Position numbers and translations under genes: made by a program
Shown here: in pieces, positions 18,162 through 28,792 of the stretch
How positions within the stretch are numbered: the stretch's first letter is position 1
Layout of the letters: each line of letters starts with the position of its first letter
The notes under the pieces: model-generated
Database searches by the model: none
What the model was told of the DNA's origin: nothing
The model's input: the letters and a program-made list of their open reading frames with translations, nothing else
Assembly (NCBI RefSeq): GCF_008373755.1
Contig: NZ_VUJV01000005.1
Location: 117,148 to 181,147 of the forward strand
Length of the DNA stretch: 64,000 nucleotides
Direction of reading: 5' to 3'
Source of the DNA: Nocardioides humilatus
GTDB taxonomy: Bacteria; Actinomycetota; Actinomycetes; Propionibacteriales; Nocardioidaceae

Positions 18162-18643
18162 GGCGCCGTCCTCGGACGCCGTCGCTCCAGCGCGGCGAGC
18201 GGTTGCTGGCCTGGGCCGAGACGGCTGACGGGACCCTCGTCGGCGGTAGCCGCGACGCCTTCCACCTGCCCGGTCGCGATCCGTCGCGGTTGCCGTGGCA
18301 AGAGATCGCCAAGGCCGACTGGGACATCGACGAGCGTGAGCTCCACGTGGTCGAGGTCGGCACCTTCGGCGAGGCGCAGGTCGAGCACCGCCTCGTGCTG
18401 ACCGACCCCGACCGGCTCCTCTCGCTGGTCCGGGAGCGCGTCACGGCCAGCATCGTGGTCCAGCGGCACGTGACGGTGCGGGACCGACTGGGCGCGCGGG
18501 TGCTCGGTCGTCGCGCGCCGGCCGGCGCCGGTCCGATCGCCTGGTTCGTCGACTACGACGCCGGGCTCGATCCCGCCGATCCGATGGTCGTCGAGGTCGT
18601 CGACGCGGCGTTGGCAGCTGCTCGCGCCGACGTGGGGGAGTAG
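18158..18643 (+). CDS. Conserved hypothetical protein coupled to dnaG
   Basis: A 161-residue protein that I do not recognise as a named family. The first half (GERLLAWAETADGTLVGGSRDAFHLPG, then LPWQEIAKADWDIDERELHV) reads like a PH-like beta barrel, and the second half contains ERVTASIVVQRHV, resembling a DNA- or ligand-contacting helix. No signal peptide or membrane segment is seen. The GTG start overlaps the dnaG stop (GTGA), so it is translationally coupled to primase. tRNA-Asn follows about 90 bp downstream. Confidence 0.7.
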   Translation: MRRRPRTPSLQRGERLLAWAETADGTLVGGSRDAFHLPGRDPSRLPWQEIAKADWDIDERELHVVEVGTFGEAQVEHRLVLTDPDRLLSLVRERVTASIVVQRHVTVRDRLGARVLGRRAPAGAGPIAWFVDYDAGLDPADPMVVEVVDAALAAARADVGE

Positions 18644-18729
18644 CCGACCCGAAGATGCGGGTCCGATTTCATCGCCGCGGACCGACCTTGCTAATCTGTG
18701 TTCGCTGTCCGGCTGAGTCCGGGCGCCGG

Positions 18730-18802
18730 TCCCCTGTAGCTCAACTGGCAGAGCATTCGGCTGTTAACCGGAGGGTTGTTGGTTCGAGTCCAACCGGGGG
18801 AG
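18730..18802 (+). tRNA. tRNA-Asn (anticodon GTT)
   Basis: A full cloverleaf can be drawn: acceptor TCCCCTG pairs with CGGGGGA, then TA and the D-arm GCTC...GAGC, anticodon loop CTGTTAA with GTT at 18763-18765, and T-loop GTTCGAGTC. Discriminator G at 18802; CCA is not encoded. A perfect terminator hairpin follows eight bases later. Confidence 0.96.
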
Positions 18803-18810
18803 CAAAGTAG

Positions 18811-18852
18811 GAAACGGCCCGTGGCTGCGGAGACGCAGCCACGGGCCGTTTC
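18811..18852 (+). terminator. Strong intrinsic terminator after tRNA-Asn
   Basis: A perfect 19-bp inverted repeat (18811-18829 and 18834-18852) with a four-base loop starts eight bases after the tRNA and ends in CGTTTCTC. It is probably the terminator of the tRNA transcript and also isolates the nar operon promoter. Confidence 0.88.
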
Positions 18853-18864
18853 TCATGGGCGCCG

Positions 18865-18878
18865 GGGACGAAGGTCCC
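18865..18878 (+). promoter_or_regulatory. DosR-like box before narG
   Basis: GGGACGAAGGTCCC is a GGGAC-N4-GTCCC palindrome, the shape of the DosR/DevR operator of mycobacteria. It is about 140 bp before the narG start. A degenerate half-like copy (GGTCCCTTCGTCGG) is at 18912-18925. A DevR-like regulator is encoded at 33082. Confidence 0.6.
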
Positions 18879-19017
18879 GCTGATCAGGGTCCGGCGGCAG
18901 ATCCCGTGGGTGGTCCCTTCGTCGGATGGTGGTGATGCACCCGACTGGTGACCCCATGCCGACAGGCAGAGGCGGCCGGTCGACATCGAGCCGGACCCTC
19001 GAAGGAGCGACCCCGTC

Positions 19018-22000
19018 GTGCCTCACCCACCGCACCCGAACCCGCCGGGAAACGACCATCTGCCTGGCCACACCGCGCTCCTCGGCGTACGCCGTTTCTT
19101 CACCAAGGAGACGGTGGCCGACCACGGGCGGACCCTGCACCAGATCGACTCCGGCAATTGGGAGTCCTTCTACCGCGACCGCTGGAGCTACGACCGCGTG
19201 GTGCGCTCGACGCACGGCGTGAACTGCACCGGGTCGTGCTCGTGGAACGTCTTCGTCAAGGACGACCTGATCACCTGGGAGCACCAGGCGACCGACTATC
19301 CGACGACGGGACCGGACAGCCCCGACTACGAGCCGCGCGGCTGCCCGCGCGGCGCATCGTTCTCCTGGTACGAGTACTCACCGTCCCGAGTCCGTCACCC
19401 CTACGTGCGGGGGTCGCTGATGACGATGTTCCGCGCCGGTCTCAAGCGGTACGGCGACCCGGTGGCGGCCTGGGCCGACATCGTGGAGGACCCCCGCAAG
19501 GCGTCGGCCTACAAGAGCCAGCGCGGCCGGGGCGGTTTCGTGCGTGCGACGTGGGATGAAGCCATCACGATGGTGGCCGCGGCCCACGTCTACACGACCA
19601 AGACCTTCGGGCCGGATCGGGTCGTCGGGTTCTCGCCGATCCCAGCGATGTCGATGGCGTCCTTCGCCGCCGGCACCCGCTACCACGCACTGTTGGGGGG
19701 CACCCTGCTGAGCTTCTACGACTGGTACGCCGACCTTCCGATCGCCTCGCCCCAGGTCTGGGGCGACCAGACCGACGTCCCCGAAGCGGGGGACTGGTGG
19801 AACGCGACCTATCTGATGATGTGGGGCTCGAACATCCCGGTGACCCGCACGCCTGACGCGCACTTCCTCGCCGAGGCTCGCTACCGCGGCACGAAGGTGG
19901 TCGCGGTGAGCCCCGACTATGCCGACAACGTCAAGTTCGCCGACGACTGGCTGGCGCCCCACCCCGGCACCGATGGGGCGCTTGCGATGGCGATGGGCCA
20001 CGTCATCCTCACCGAATTCTTCCGCGACCGCGAAGTGCCCTACTTCACCGACTACGTCCGCTCCTTCACCGACCTCCCGTTCCTGGTGACCCTTCGTGAG
20101 CGGGAGCCGGGGGTTTACGCGGCTGACCGGTTCCTGACCGCGCGCGACCTCGGTGACGACAGCCAGGGGGCCGACCACAAGACGGTGCTGCTCGACAACG
20201 TCAGCGGAGCACCGGTGGTGCCGGGCGGCTCCCTCGGCTTCCGGTACGGACCCGAGGGGGAGGGGCACTGGAACCTCGACCTCGACGGAGTCGTGCCGGC
20301 CCTAGGCGTCATCGACCACGCCACCGGTGCGGTCGAGGTCGACCTGGCGCGCTTCGACATCGGCGAGACGGAGGGCGGCTCGACGATGCGCCGGGGTGTC
20401 CCGGTCGCGAGCGTCGGGGGCCGTCTGGTCACTGGCGTCTTCGACCTCCTGATGGCGCAGTACGGCGTGCGGCGGGGTGACCTTCCCGGCGAGTGGCCGA
20501 CGTCGTACGACGACGCTGAATCGCCCCACACCCCCGCGTGGCAGGAGCGGCTCACGGGTGTTCCCGCCCAGCTCGCCGAACGGATCGCTCGGGAGTTCGC
20601 ACGCAATGCCGAGCGCAGTCGCGGCCGTTCACTCATCGCCCTCGGTGCCGGGGCCAACCAGTGGTTCCACTCCGACATGACCTACCGCGCGTTCATCGCA
20701 CTCGTGACCCTGACCGGGTGTCAGGGCGTCAACGGCGGGGGTTGGGCCCATTACGTCGGTCAGGAGAAGGCGCGTCCGATCACCGGGCAGCAGCACATGA
20801 GCTTCGCCTTCGACTGGCAGCGGCCAATGCGCCACCAGGCGAGCACGCCGTTCTGGTACCTCCACACCGACCAGTGGCGCTACGAGAAGGTGCCGGCCGA
20901 TGAGCTCGCCTCCCCGCTGGGGACCGGGCGCCTCGCCGGCATGACCTTCGCCGACACGGTCGCCGCAGCGCAGCGGATGGGATGGTCGCCGGGCCACCCG
21001 TCGTTCAACCGCAACCCGCTCGACCTCACCGACGAAGCGGCGGCGCTGGGGATCGCCACCGCGGAGCACGTCGTCAACGAGCTCAAGGACGGTCGCCTCC
21101 GCGCGGTCGCCGACGACCCGGATGACCCCGCCAACTTCCCCCGCTGCCTCACCCTGTGGCGGGCGAACCTGCTCGGCTCCTCGGGCAAGGGCAACGAGTT
21201 CTTCATGCGCCACCTACTCGGGGTGGACTCGCTGGCGTCCGCCGATGAGTGCGAGCCCGCCGAACGGCCGCGCGACGTGACCTGGCGCCCGGAGGCGCCG
21301 ACCGGAAAGCTCGACCTGCTCACCGCGATCGACTTCCGGATGACCAACACCGGGCTCCACGCCGACGTGGTCCTGCCGGCAGCGACCTGGTACGAGAAGC
21401 ACGACATCTCCACCACCGACATGCACCCGTTCGTGCACGCGTTCTCGCCGGCGGTCCCGCCTCCGGGTGACGTGCACACCGACTACGACGCGTTCCTCGC
21501 GCTGGCCGACAAGGTGAGCGAGCTGGCGGTGACCCACCTCGGTGTCCGGCGCGACGTCCTGGCCGCGCCGATGCAGCACGACACCCCTGACGAGCTCGTC
21601 ACGCCGTCGGGGCGCGTGCGCGACTGGCGGCTGGGGGAGTGTGAGCCGATCCCCGGCATCACGATGCCCAAGCTGATCGAGATCGAGCGCGACTACACGC
21701 TCATCGGCGCGAAGATGCGCGCTGTCGGACCGCTGCTCGACACGCTCGGTACGACGACCAAGGCGATCACGGTCGACGTGACCGCCGAGATCGACTACCT
21801 GCGTCACCAGAACGGCGTGATCGCTGACGGGCCGTTCGCGGGACGACCCTCGGTGGAGACCGCCGACCGGATGTGTGAGGCGATCCTTGCACTTTCGGGC
21901 ACGACCAACGGTCGGGTCGCCCATGAAGGTTTCACGAAGCTGGAGGCACGGACCGGCCGACGCTTCACGGACCTGGTCGAGGGCCACGAGCGCGACCACG

Positions 22001-22728
22001 TTACGTATGCCGCCACCCAGGAGGCGCCCCAGCCGGTCTTCACCAGCCCTGAGTGGTCGGGATCGGAGAAGGATGGCCGGCGCTACTCGCCGTTCACCAT
22101 CAACGTCGAGCGTCGCAAGCCGTGGCACACGCTCACCGGACGGCAGCACTTCTTCGTCGAGCACGACTGGGTCGCCGAGCTGGGGGAGCACCTGCCCGGC
22201 TATCGACCGCCGCTCAACATGGCGCGTCACTTCGGACGGCCCGGCGAGCTCGCCGACGGCGGCGTCACCGTGCGGTTCCTGACGCCCCATGCCAAGTGGT
22301 CGATCCACTCGATGTACCACGACAACGAGCTGATGCTCGCGTTGTCGCGCGGTGGCCCGGTGCTGTGGATGAGCGTCGAGGACGCCGCGAAGATCGGCGT
22401 CGCCGACAACGACTGGGTCGAGGCGGTCAACCGCAACGGGGTGATCGTCGCGCGAGCGGTGGTCAGCCACCGGATGCCCGAGGGCACCGCCTTCCAGTAC
22501 CACTCACCCGAGCGCACCGTGAACGTGCCCAAGACCGAGCCGGACGGGCGCGGCAACGGGCGGCGCGGTGGCTACCACAACTCCCTCACGCGACTGCTGA
22601 TCAAGCCGACGCACCTCGCGGGCGGGCACGCGCAGATGACCTACGCCTTCAACTACTACGGCCCGATCGGCAGCCAACGCGACGAGATCACCGTCGTACG
22701 TCGGCGCACCCAGGAAGTGGAGTACTAA
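19018..22728 (+). CDS. narG: Respiratory nitrate reductase alpha subunit
   Basis: Catalytic subunit of the membrane-bound nitrate reductase, reducing nitrate to nitrite at a Mo-bis-MGD centre on the cytoplasmic side. At 1236 residues it has the normal length. The FS0 cluster ligands are His66, Cys70, Cys74 (HGVNCTGSC) and Cys109. The segment YDWYADLPIASPQVWGDQTD carries the Mo-coordinating Asp, and MWGSNIPVTRTPDAHF is family-typical. GTG at 19018 has AAGGAG at 19002. It is the first gene of narGHJI; narH starts two bases after its stop. Confidence 0.96.
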   Translation: MPHPPHPNPPGNDHLPGHTALLGVRRFFTKETVADHGRTLHQIDSGNWESFYRDRWSYDRVVRSTHGVNCTGSCSWNVFVKDDLITWEHQATDYPTTGPDSPDYEPRGCPRGASFSWYEYSPSRVRHPYVRGSLMTMFRAGLKRYGDPVAAWADIVEDPRKASAYKSQRGRGGFVRATWDEAITMVAAAHVYTTKTFGPDRVVGFSPIPAMSMASFAAGTRYHALLGGTLLSFYDWYADLPIASPQVWGDQTDVPEAGDWWNATYLMMWGSNIPVTRTPDAHFLAEARYRGTKVVAVSPDYADNVKFADDWLAPHPGTDGALAMAMGHVILTEFFRDREVPYFTDYVRSFTDLPFLVTLREREPGVYAADRFLTARDLGDDSQGADHKTVLLDNVSGAPVVPGGSLGFRYGPEGEGHWNLDLDGVVPALGVIDHATGAVEVDLARFDIGETEGGSTMRRGVPVASVGGRLVTGVFDLLMAQYGVRRGDLPGEWPTSYDDAESPHTPAWQERLTGVPAQLAERIAREFARNAERSRGRSLIALGAGANQWFHSDMTYRAFIALVTLTGCQGVNGGGWAHYVGQEKARPITGQQHMSFAFDWQRPMRHQASTPFWYLHTDQWRYEKVPADELASPLGTGRLAGMTFADTVAAAQRMGWSPGHPSFNRNPLDLTDEAAALGIATAEHVVNELKDGRLRAVADDPDDPANFPRCLTLWRANLLGSSGKGNEFFMRHLLGVDSLASADECEPAERPRDVTWRPEAPTGKLDLLTAIDFRMTNTGLHADVVLPAATWYEKHDISTTDMHPFVHAFSPAVPPPGDVHTDYDAFLALADKVSELAVTHLGVRRDVLAAPMQHDTPDELVTPSGRVRDWRLGECEPIPGITMPKLIEIERDYTLIGAKMRAVGPLLDTLGTTTKAITVDVTAEIDYLRHQNGVIADGPFAGRPSVETADRMCEAILALSGTTNGRVAHEGFTKLEARTGRRFTDLVEGHERDHVTYAATQEAPQPVFTSPEWSGSEKDGRRYSPFTINVERRKPWHTLTGRQHFFVEHDWVAELGEHLPGYRPPLNMARHFGRPGELADGGVTVRFLTPHAKWSIHSMYHDNELMLALSRGGPVLWMSVEDAAKIGVADNDWVEAVNRNGVIVARAVVSHRMPEGTAFQYHSPERTVNVPKTEPDGRGNGRRGGYHNSLTRLLIKPTHLAGGHAQMTYAFNYYGPIGSQRDEITVVRRRTQEVEY

Positions 22729-22729
22729 C

Positions 22730-24261
<1,532 letters not shown>

Positions 24262-24265
<4 letters not shown>

Positions 24266-24987
24266 GCGCGCGCGCACTCGCGGCCAACCCCGTCGCCGGA
24301 CCGGATCGGACTCGACTCTTCGACCTCGCCTCTTTGCTTCTGATCTACCCCGACGAGCGGACCCGAGCGGGGATCTCCGAGATGCGGGCGGCCGTCGACG
24401 AGATCGGTGACAGCGAGTGTCGCGACCTGCTCACTCGGTTCCTCGACTGGTTTGCCGCGAGCGATCCGCAGGAGGTGGAGCAGCACTACGTGCGGACATT
24501 CGACCTCCGCCGGCGCTCGGGGCTCTACTTGACCTACTACCTCCACGGCGACACCCGCAAGCGCGGGCTCGCGCTCCTCACCCTCAAGCAGCGCTACCGA
24601 GCCCAGGGGCTCCGGCTCCGCGACGGAGAGCTGCCGGACCTGCTGCCCTTGGTCCTGGAGTTTGCCGCGGTAGCCGGGCCCGGCGACGGTGAAGCGCCCT
24701 TGCGCCAGCACCGACGGGGCCTGGAGGTGCTCCGTGCCGCGCTCGAGGAGGCCGGCTCGCCGTACCGGTATCTGCTCGACGCCGTGATCGGCGCGCTCCC
24801 GCCGCTCACTGAGGCCGACCGGACGGCGATCCACGCGCTTGCCCAGGACGGACCCCCGGTCGAGTCGGTCGGTCTCGCGCCGTACGGCGCCGACGTCGAC
24901 GCGATCGGCCTCGGGCCAGGGTTCGAGGAGCACGTCGATGCCGCCTGCAGCCACGCGGCCCACTTCCGGACGGAGCAGCCCGCATGA
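24262..24987 (+). CDS. narJ: Nitrate reductase assembly chaperone
   Basis: NarJ binds apo-NarG and assists Mo-cofactor insertion and membrane docking. The 241-residue all-helical protein contains the family core (LFDLASLLLIYPDE, VEQHYVRTFDLRRRSGLYLT, HGDTRKRGLALLTLKQRY, LPDLLPLVLEF). The ATG at 24262 overlaps the narH stop (ATGA) and its own TGA overlaps the narI start, so all four nar genes are tightly coupled. The longer upstream frame overlaps narH and is rejected. Confidence 0.94.
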
Positions 24988-25724
24988 GCATCGTGATCTG
25001 GATCGTCCTTCCCTACCTCTGCCTCACCGTGTTCGTGATCGGCCACGTGTGGCGCTGGCGCCACGACCAGTTCGGCTGGACCACCCACACCAGCCAGCTG
25101 CTCGAGAGCCGCATCCTGAGGCTCGCGTCACCGCTGTTCCACCTCGGCGCGTTCGGCGTCATCGGCGGCCACGCGATCGGCCTCTTGATCCCAGCCGGGT
25201 GGACCGAGGCCGTCGGGGTCAGCGAGCACGCCTACCACGTCGTCGCCGTCTGGGGCGGAGCGTTCACCGGCGCGATGATGTGCGCCGGTCTGGCTCTCCT
25301 CATCGCCCGCCGCCGGCTGACGCCACGGGTGTTCCGCGGGACCACCGTCGCGGACAAGGCGCTCTTCGCAACCCTCGGCACGATGGCTCTGCTCGGGATG
25401 ACGGCCACCGTGGGCGTGAATCTCATCGGGCCAGGGTTCGACTACCGGGAATCGCTCGCCGTGTGGTTCCGCGGCGTCTTCTGGCTGCACCCCGAGCCGC
25501 ACCTGATGGTCGAAGCGCCGTTGGTCTACCAGGCGCACGCACTCGGCGGATTCCTGCTCCTCGCGCTGTGGCCCTTCACGCGGCTCGTCCATGTCTGGTC
25601 GGCACCGCTGGCCTACCTGTGGCGCCCCTACGTGATCTATCGGTCCCGCGTCGGCGCTCCACCGGTGCCGATGCCGCCCCCGGCGGTGGTCCGTCGCGCG
25701 TCCGCCCACGGGACCAACCGATGA
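24984..25724 (+). CDS. narI: Respiratory nitrate reductase gamma subunit
   Basis: Membrane di-heme b subunit that oxidises quinol and anchors NarGH. The 246-residue protein has five hydrophobic helices; candidate heme-ligand His residues sit in FHLGAFGVIGGHAIG, YQAHALGG and TRLVHVW. The start codon overlaps the end of narJ. The next gene, narK, starts 121 bp later behind its own DosR-like box. Confidence 0.95.
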   Translation: MSIVIWIVLPYLCLTVFVIGHVWRWRHDQFGWTTHTSQLLESRILRLASPLFHLGAFGVIGGHAIGLLIPAGWTEAVGVSEHAYHVVAVWGGAFTGAMMCAGLALLIARRRLTPRVFRGTTVADKALFATLGTMALLGMTATVGVNLIGPGFDYRESLAVWFRGVFWLHPEPHLMVEAPLVYQAHALGGFLLLALWPFTRLVHVWSAPLAYLWRPYVIYRSRVGAPPVPMPPPAVVRRASAHGTNR

Positions 25725-25748
25725 CCGAGGACCTCCACCGACCGCTGT

Positions 25749-25765
25749 CAGGACCTTCGACCCTG
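25749..25765 (+). promoter_or_regulatory. DosR-like box before narK
   Basis: CAGGACCTTCGACCCTG matches the local pattern RGGAC-CTTC-GRCCC seen at 31867 and 35459. It lies between narI and narK, about 80 bp before narK, and could give the transporters a separate promoter. Confidence 0.45.
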
Positions 25766-25845
25766 AGCTCCGGGGTGGTCCGCGGCCGATCGTGGTGGAG
25801 CAGCGCCGTACCGGGCTGCGACGACCAAATCGACCGGAGCTGATG

Positions 25846-27276
25846 ATGGCCCTTCTCGACGCACCTGCGCCGCCGACCGAAAGTGACGAAGGTCGACCCG
25901 ATCCTGCACCGCCCGGAGCCAACCGAGTGCTCGCATTGTCGACCTTCGCGTTCACCCTGCTGTTCGCCGCTTGGCTGATGTTCGGAGTCCTCGGGGTCCC
26001 GATCCGCGATGAGCTCGGACTCTCGGACGTCCAGCTGTCGTGGCTCTCGGCGGTGGCCATCCTCAACGGCTCGATCTGGCGGCTCCCTGCTGGCATTGCC
26101 GCCGACCGTTGGGGAGGTCGAGTGGTCTTCACGTTCTTCCTGCTCACCACTGCGGTGTTCTCCTACCTTGTCGCGCAGGTCCACAGCTACGGCACCTTGC
26201 TGGTCCTCGCTTTCCTCGTCGGCCTCGCTGGCAACGCGTTCACCGCGGGCGTCGCCTGGAACTCAGCCTGGTTCCCGCGCGAGCGACAGGGCTTCGCCCT
26301 CGGGCTCTTCGGCGCGGGCAACGTCGGGGCGTCCGTGACGAAGTTCCTCGGGCCTGCGGTCATCGGCGCCACGGCCGGCGGCACCTACCTCGGCTTCGTC
26401 GACGGAGGTTGGCGGTTGGTCCCCGTGATCTACGCGGTGCTCCTTGCCGTGACCGCCGTCGCTCTGTGGCTCCTGGTACCGCGCCACGACCGTTCCCCGG
26501 GGCGCGGTCGGTCGATCCGAGAGCAGCTCGTCCCGCTGCGGGAGGTGCGCGTGTGGCGCTTCAGCAGCTACTACGTCGCGGTGTTCGGGGCGTACGTCGC
26601 CTTGGCGGCCTGGTTGCCGAAGTACTACGTCGACACCTTCGGCGTCTCACTGACGACCGGCGCACTTCTCACGGCGACCTTCATCTTTCCCGCCAGCCTG
26701 CTCCGCCCGGTCGGCGGAGCACTTTCGGACCGGATCGGCGCCCGGCGGGTCATGTACTGGACGTTCGGCGTCATGCTCGCTGCCACTGCCCTGCTGATGA
26801 TGCCCAATGGCCACATCGTGGTGGAGGTCAGCGGCAACAACGGCACCGCAGACGTGCTCCCCTTCGCGATGAGCCTCGAGCTCTTCGTCGTCACGGTGTT
26901 CGTCCTGGGCTGTGCGATGGGCATCGGCAAGGCGGCCGTCTACAAGCACATTCCCGAGTACTTCCCGCGCGATGTGGGTGCGGTGGGCGGGCTCGTCGGC
27001 ATGTTGGGGGGCCTGGGGGGCTTCCTGCTGCCGCCGTTGTTCGCCTACGCGACGAGCTGGACGGGCCTGCCGTCCGCCACGTTCTTCGTCCTCTTCGTCC
27101 TCACCGCGGTGTGCTTCGCCTGGATGCACCGCACGGTGCTCGCGCTACTTCAGCACGAGTCGCCGGAGCTCTCCGACCACTTCGAGCACCCCCATCTCCC
27201 CGGCCGGCGGCTCGGCCGTCGGGCCCACTTCGACCCTGCCGGCGCCGCTGGCACGACCATGGAGGCCAACCGATGA
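25846..27276 (+). CDS. narK: Nitrate/nitrite transporter, MFS (NarK family)
   Basis: A 476-residue major-facilitator protein with about 12 membrane segments. Nitrate-signature-like segments are visible: GLAGNAFTAGVAWNSAWFPRERQG and, in the second half, AMGIGKAAVYKHIPEYFPRD. The first ATG at 25843 is immediately followed by ATG at 25846; GGAG at 25836 is best spaced for the second. It resembles the NarK1 (proton-coupled) type. Its end overlaps the next transporter start (ATGA). Confidence 0.9.
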   Translation: MALLDAPAPPTESDEGRPDPAPPGANRVLALSTFAFTLLFAAWLMFGVLGVPIRDELGLSDVQLSWLSAVAILNGSIWRLPAGIAADRWGGRVVFTFFLLTTAVFSYLVAQVHSYGTLLVLAFLVGLAGNAFTAGVAWNSAWFPRERQGFALGLFGAGNVGASVTKFLGPAVIGATAGGTYLGFVDGGWRLVPVIYAVLLAVTAVALWLLVPRHDRSPGRGRSIREQLVPLREVRVWRFSSYYVAVFGAYVALAAWLPKYYVDTFGVSLTTGALLTATFIFPASLLRPVGGALSDRIGARRVMYWTFGVMLAATALLMMPNGHIVVEVSGNNGTADVLPFAMSLELFVVTVFVLGCAMGIGKAAVYKHIPEYFPRDVGAVGGLVGMLGGLGGFLLPPLFAYATSWTGLPSATFFVLFVLTAVCFAWMHRTVLALLQHESPELSDHFEHPHLPGRRLGRRAHFDPAGAAGTTMEANR

Positions 27277-28700
27277 CCAGCACGATCGACAGCCCGTCCC
27301 GCCATGGCGGGAGAAGCCCTTCCACCGGAGAGTGGCTGCACGACTGGGATCCCGAGAACGAGGAGACCTGGGATCGACGCCTCGCGTGGCAGACCCTCGC
27401 TGTCTCGACGGGCACGCTGACCCTGGCCTTCGCCTCCTGGTTCATCGCCAGCGCGATCGCACCCAAGTTGAACGACATCGGGTTCGTGCTCAGCAAGGAC
27501 CAGCTCTACTGGCTCGTCGCGATTCCCGGGCTCTCGGCCGGCGTGCTCCGTCTCGTTTGGATGGTGCTGCCGCCGATCCTCGGCACCCGTCGACTGGTCA
27601 CTCTCACGACCCTGCTGCTCGCGATCCCGCTGGTCGGCTGGGGGATCGCTGTGCAGAACCCAGACACCTCGTACGCGTGGCTCCTCACGCTCGCCGCGCT
27701 GTCCGGCATCGGCGGGGGAGCATTCTCGGGCTTCATGCCGTCGACGTCGTACTTCTTCCCCCGACGGCTCCAGGGAACTGCCCTCGGCTTGCAGGCGGGC
27801 CTCGGCAACTTCGGTGTCTCGCTCGTCCAGTTCGTGACCCCGTGGATCATCGGTTTCTCGATGGTGGGGTTCCTCGGCGCCGCCCAGACCGCGAGTGCCC
27901 CGGGCAAGCCCACGCACGACGTCTGGTACCAGAACGCGGCGTTCGTCTACGTGCCGTTCGTGATCGTCGGTGCCGTGCTCGCCTGGACCCTGTTGAAGTC
28001 GGTGCCGGTGCGCGCCAACATCCGCGAGCAGTTCGACATCTTCAGCAACCCGGACACCTGGTGCATGACCCTGCTCTACGTCATGACCTTCGGGACGTTC
28101 GCCGGCTTGGCGGGACAGTTCGGACTCCTGCTGAAGAACCTCTACGGCGCCGGCAACGCCGAGATCGTCGCCACCCTTCCCGACGGTTCCACGCAGCTCC
28201 TGGTCGCCGGGTACGACGTACCGGATCCGGTGAAGCTCGTGTTCCTCGGCCCGCTCGTGGGCGCCGCGGCGCGCGTGCTGTTCGCACCCCTCACCGACCG
28301 CTTCGGGGGAGCACGCTGGACGCTGGTGAGCGGGATCGGCATCCTCGCCTCGATCCTTTACACGATGACCACGCTCACCCCGGATCCCGCAGCTGGAGCC
28401 GCAGCGCTGGACGCCGACTTCCACCACTTCCTCTACGGCATGATGGCGATCTTCCTGTTCGCTGGCATCGGCAACGCGGCGACGTTCAAGCAGATGCCGA
28501 TGATCTTCGAACGCCGCCAGGCAGGTGGGGTCATCGGCTGGACGGGTGGGATCGCGGCCTTCGGCCCGTTCTTCTTCGGCGTGGGCCTCACCATGATGTC
28601 GCCGGCCGCGTTCTACGCGATCGGGGCCGCCTTCGCGGTGCTCTGCATCGTGATCACGTGGGTCCGCTATGCGCGGCCCGGCGCACCCATGCCGTCCTGA
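27273..28700 (+). CDS. narK: Second nitrate/nitrite transporter, MFS (NarK family)
   Basis: A 475-residue, 12-helix transporter of a type different from the preceding one. The two signature regions are IGGGAFSGFMPSTSYFFPRR and AGIGNAATFKQMPMIFERRQ, as in NarK2-type nitrate/nitrite exchangers. The ATG overlaps the preceding stop, so both transporters are made from one message. The pairing suggests nitrate import to start respiration and nitrate/nitrite exchange afterwards; this is known of NarK1/NarK2 pairs elsewhere and inferred here. Confidence 0.9.
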   Translation: MTSTIDSPSRHGGRSPSTGEWLHDWDPENEETWDRRLAWQTLAVSTGTLTLAFASWFIASAIAPKLNDIGFVLSKDQLYWLVAIPGLSAGVLRLVWMVLPPILGTRRLVTLTTLLLAIPLVGWGIAVQNPDTSYAWLLTLAALSGIGGGAFSGFMPSTSYFFPRRLQGTALGLQAGLGNFGVSLVQFVTPWIIGFSMVGFLGAAQTASAPGKPTHDVWYQNAAFVYVPFVIVGAVLAWTLLKSVPVRANIREQFDIFSNPDTWCMTLLYVMTFGTFAGLAGQFGLLLKNLYGAGNAEIVATLPDGSTQLLVAGYDVPDPVKLVFLGPLVGAAARVLFAPLTDRFGGARWTLVSGIGILASILYTMTTLTPDPAAGAAALDADFHHFLYGMMAIFLFAGIGNAATFKQMPMIFERRQAGGVIGWTGGIAAFGPFFFGVGLTMMSPAAFYAIGAAFAVLCIVITWVRYARPGAPMPS

Positions 28701-28727
28701 CCGGACAGGTCCGACCGGACAGGACGA

Positions 28728-28761
28728 GGCCCTCTCGCGAGCCGCGGCTCGCGGGAGGGCC
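28728..28761 (+). terminator. Hairpin between narK2 and the ywiC-like gene
   Basis: Arms 28728-28743 and 28746-28761 pair over 16 bp with one wobble. It follows the stop of the second narK by 27 bp. There is no clear U-tract, so it may be a weak terminator or attenuator rather than a full stop. The 28701-28726 stretch also contains two CCGGACAGG direct repeats. Confidence 0.5.
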
Positions 28762-28792
28762 ACACCCTTGGCCCATCGGGAGGAGACCCGAG

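Noticed and set aside
18741-18986. Minus-strand frame over the tRNA (with PVGLEPTTLRLTAE)
   Set aside because: It translates the complement of tRNA-Asn; this is a well-known false protein and no gene structure supports it.
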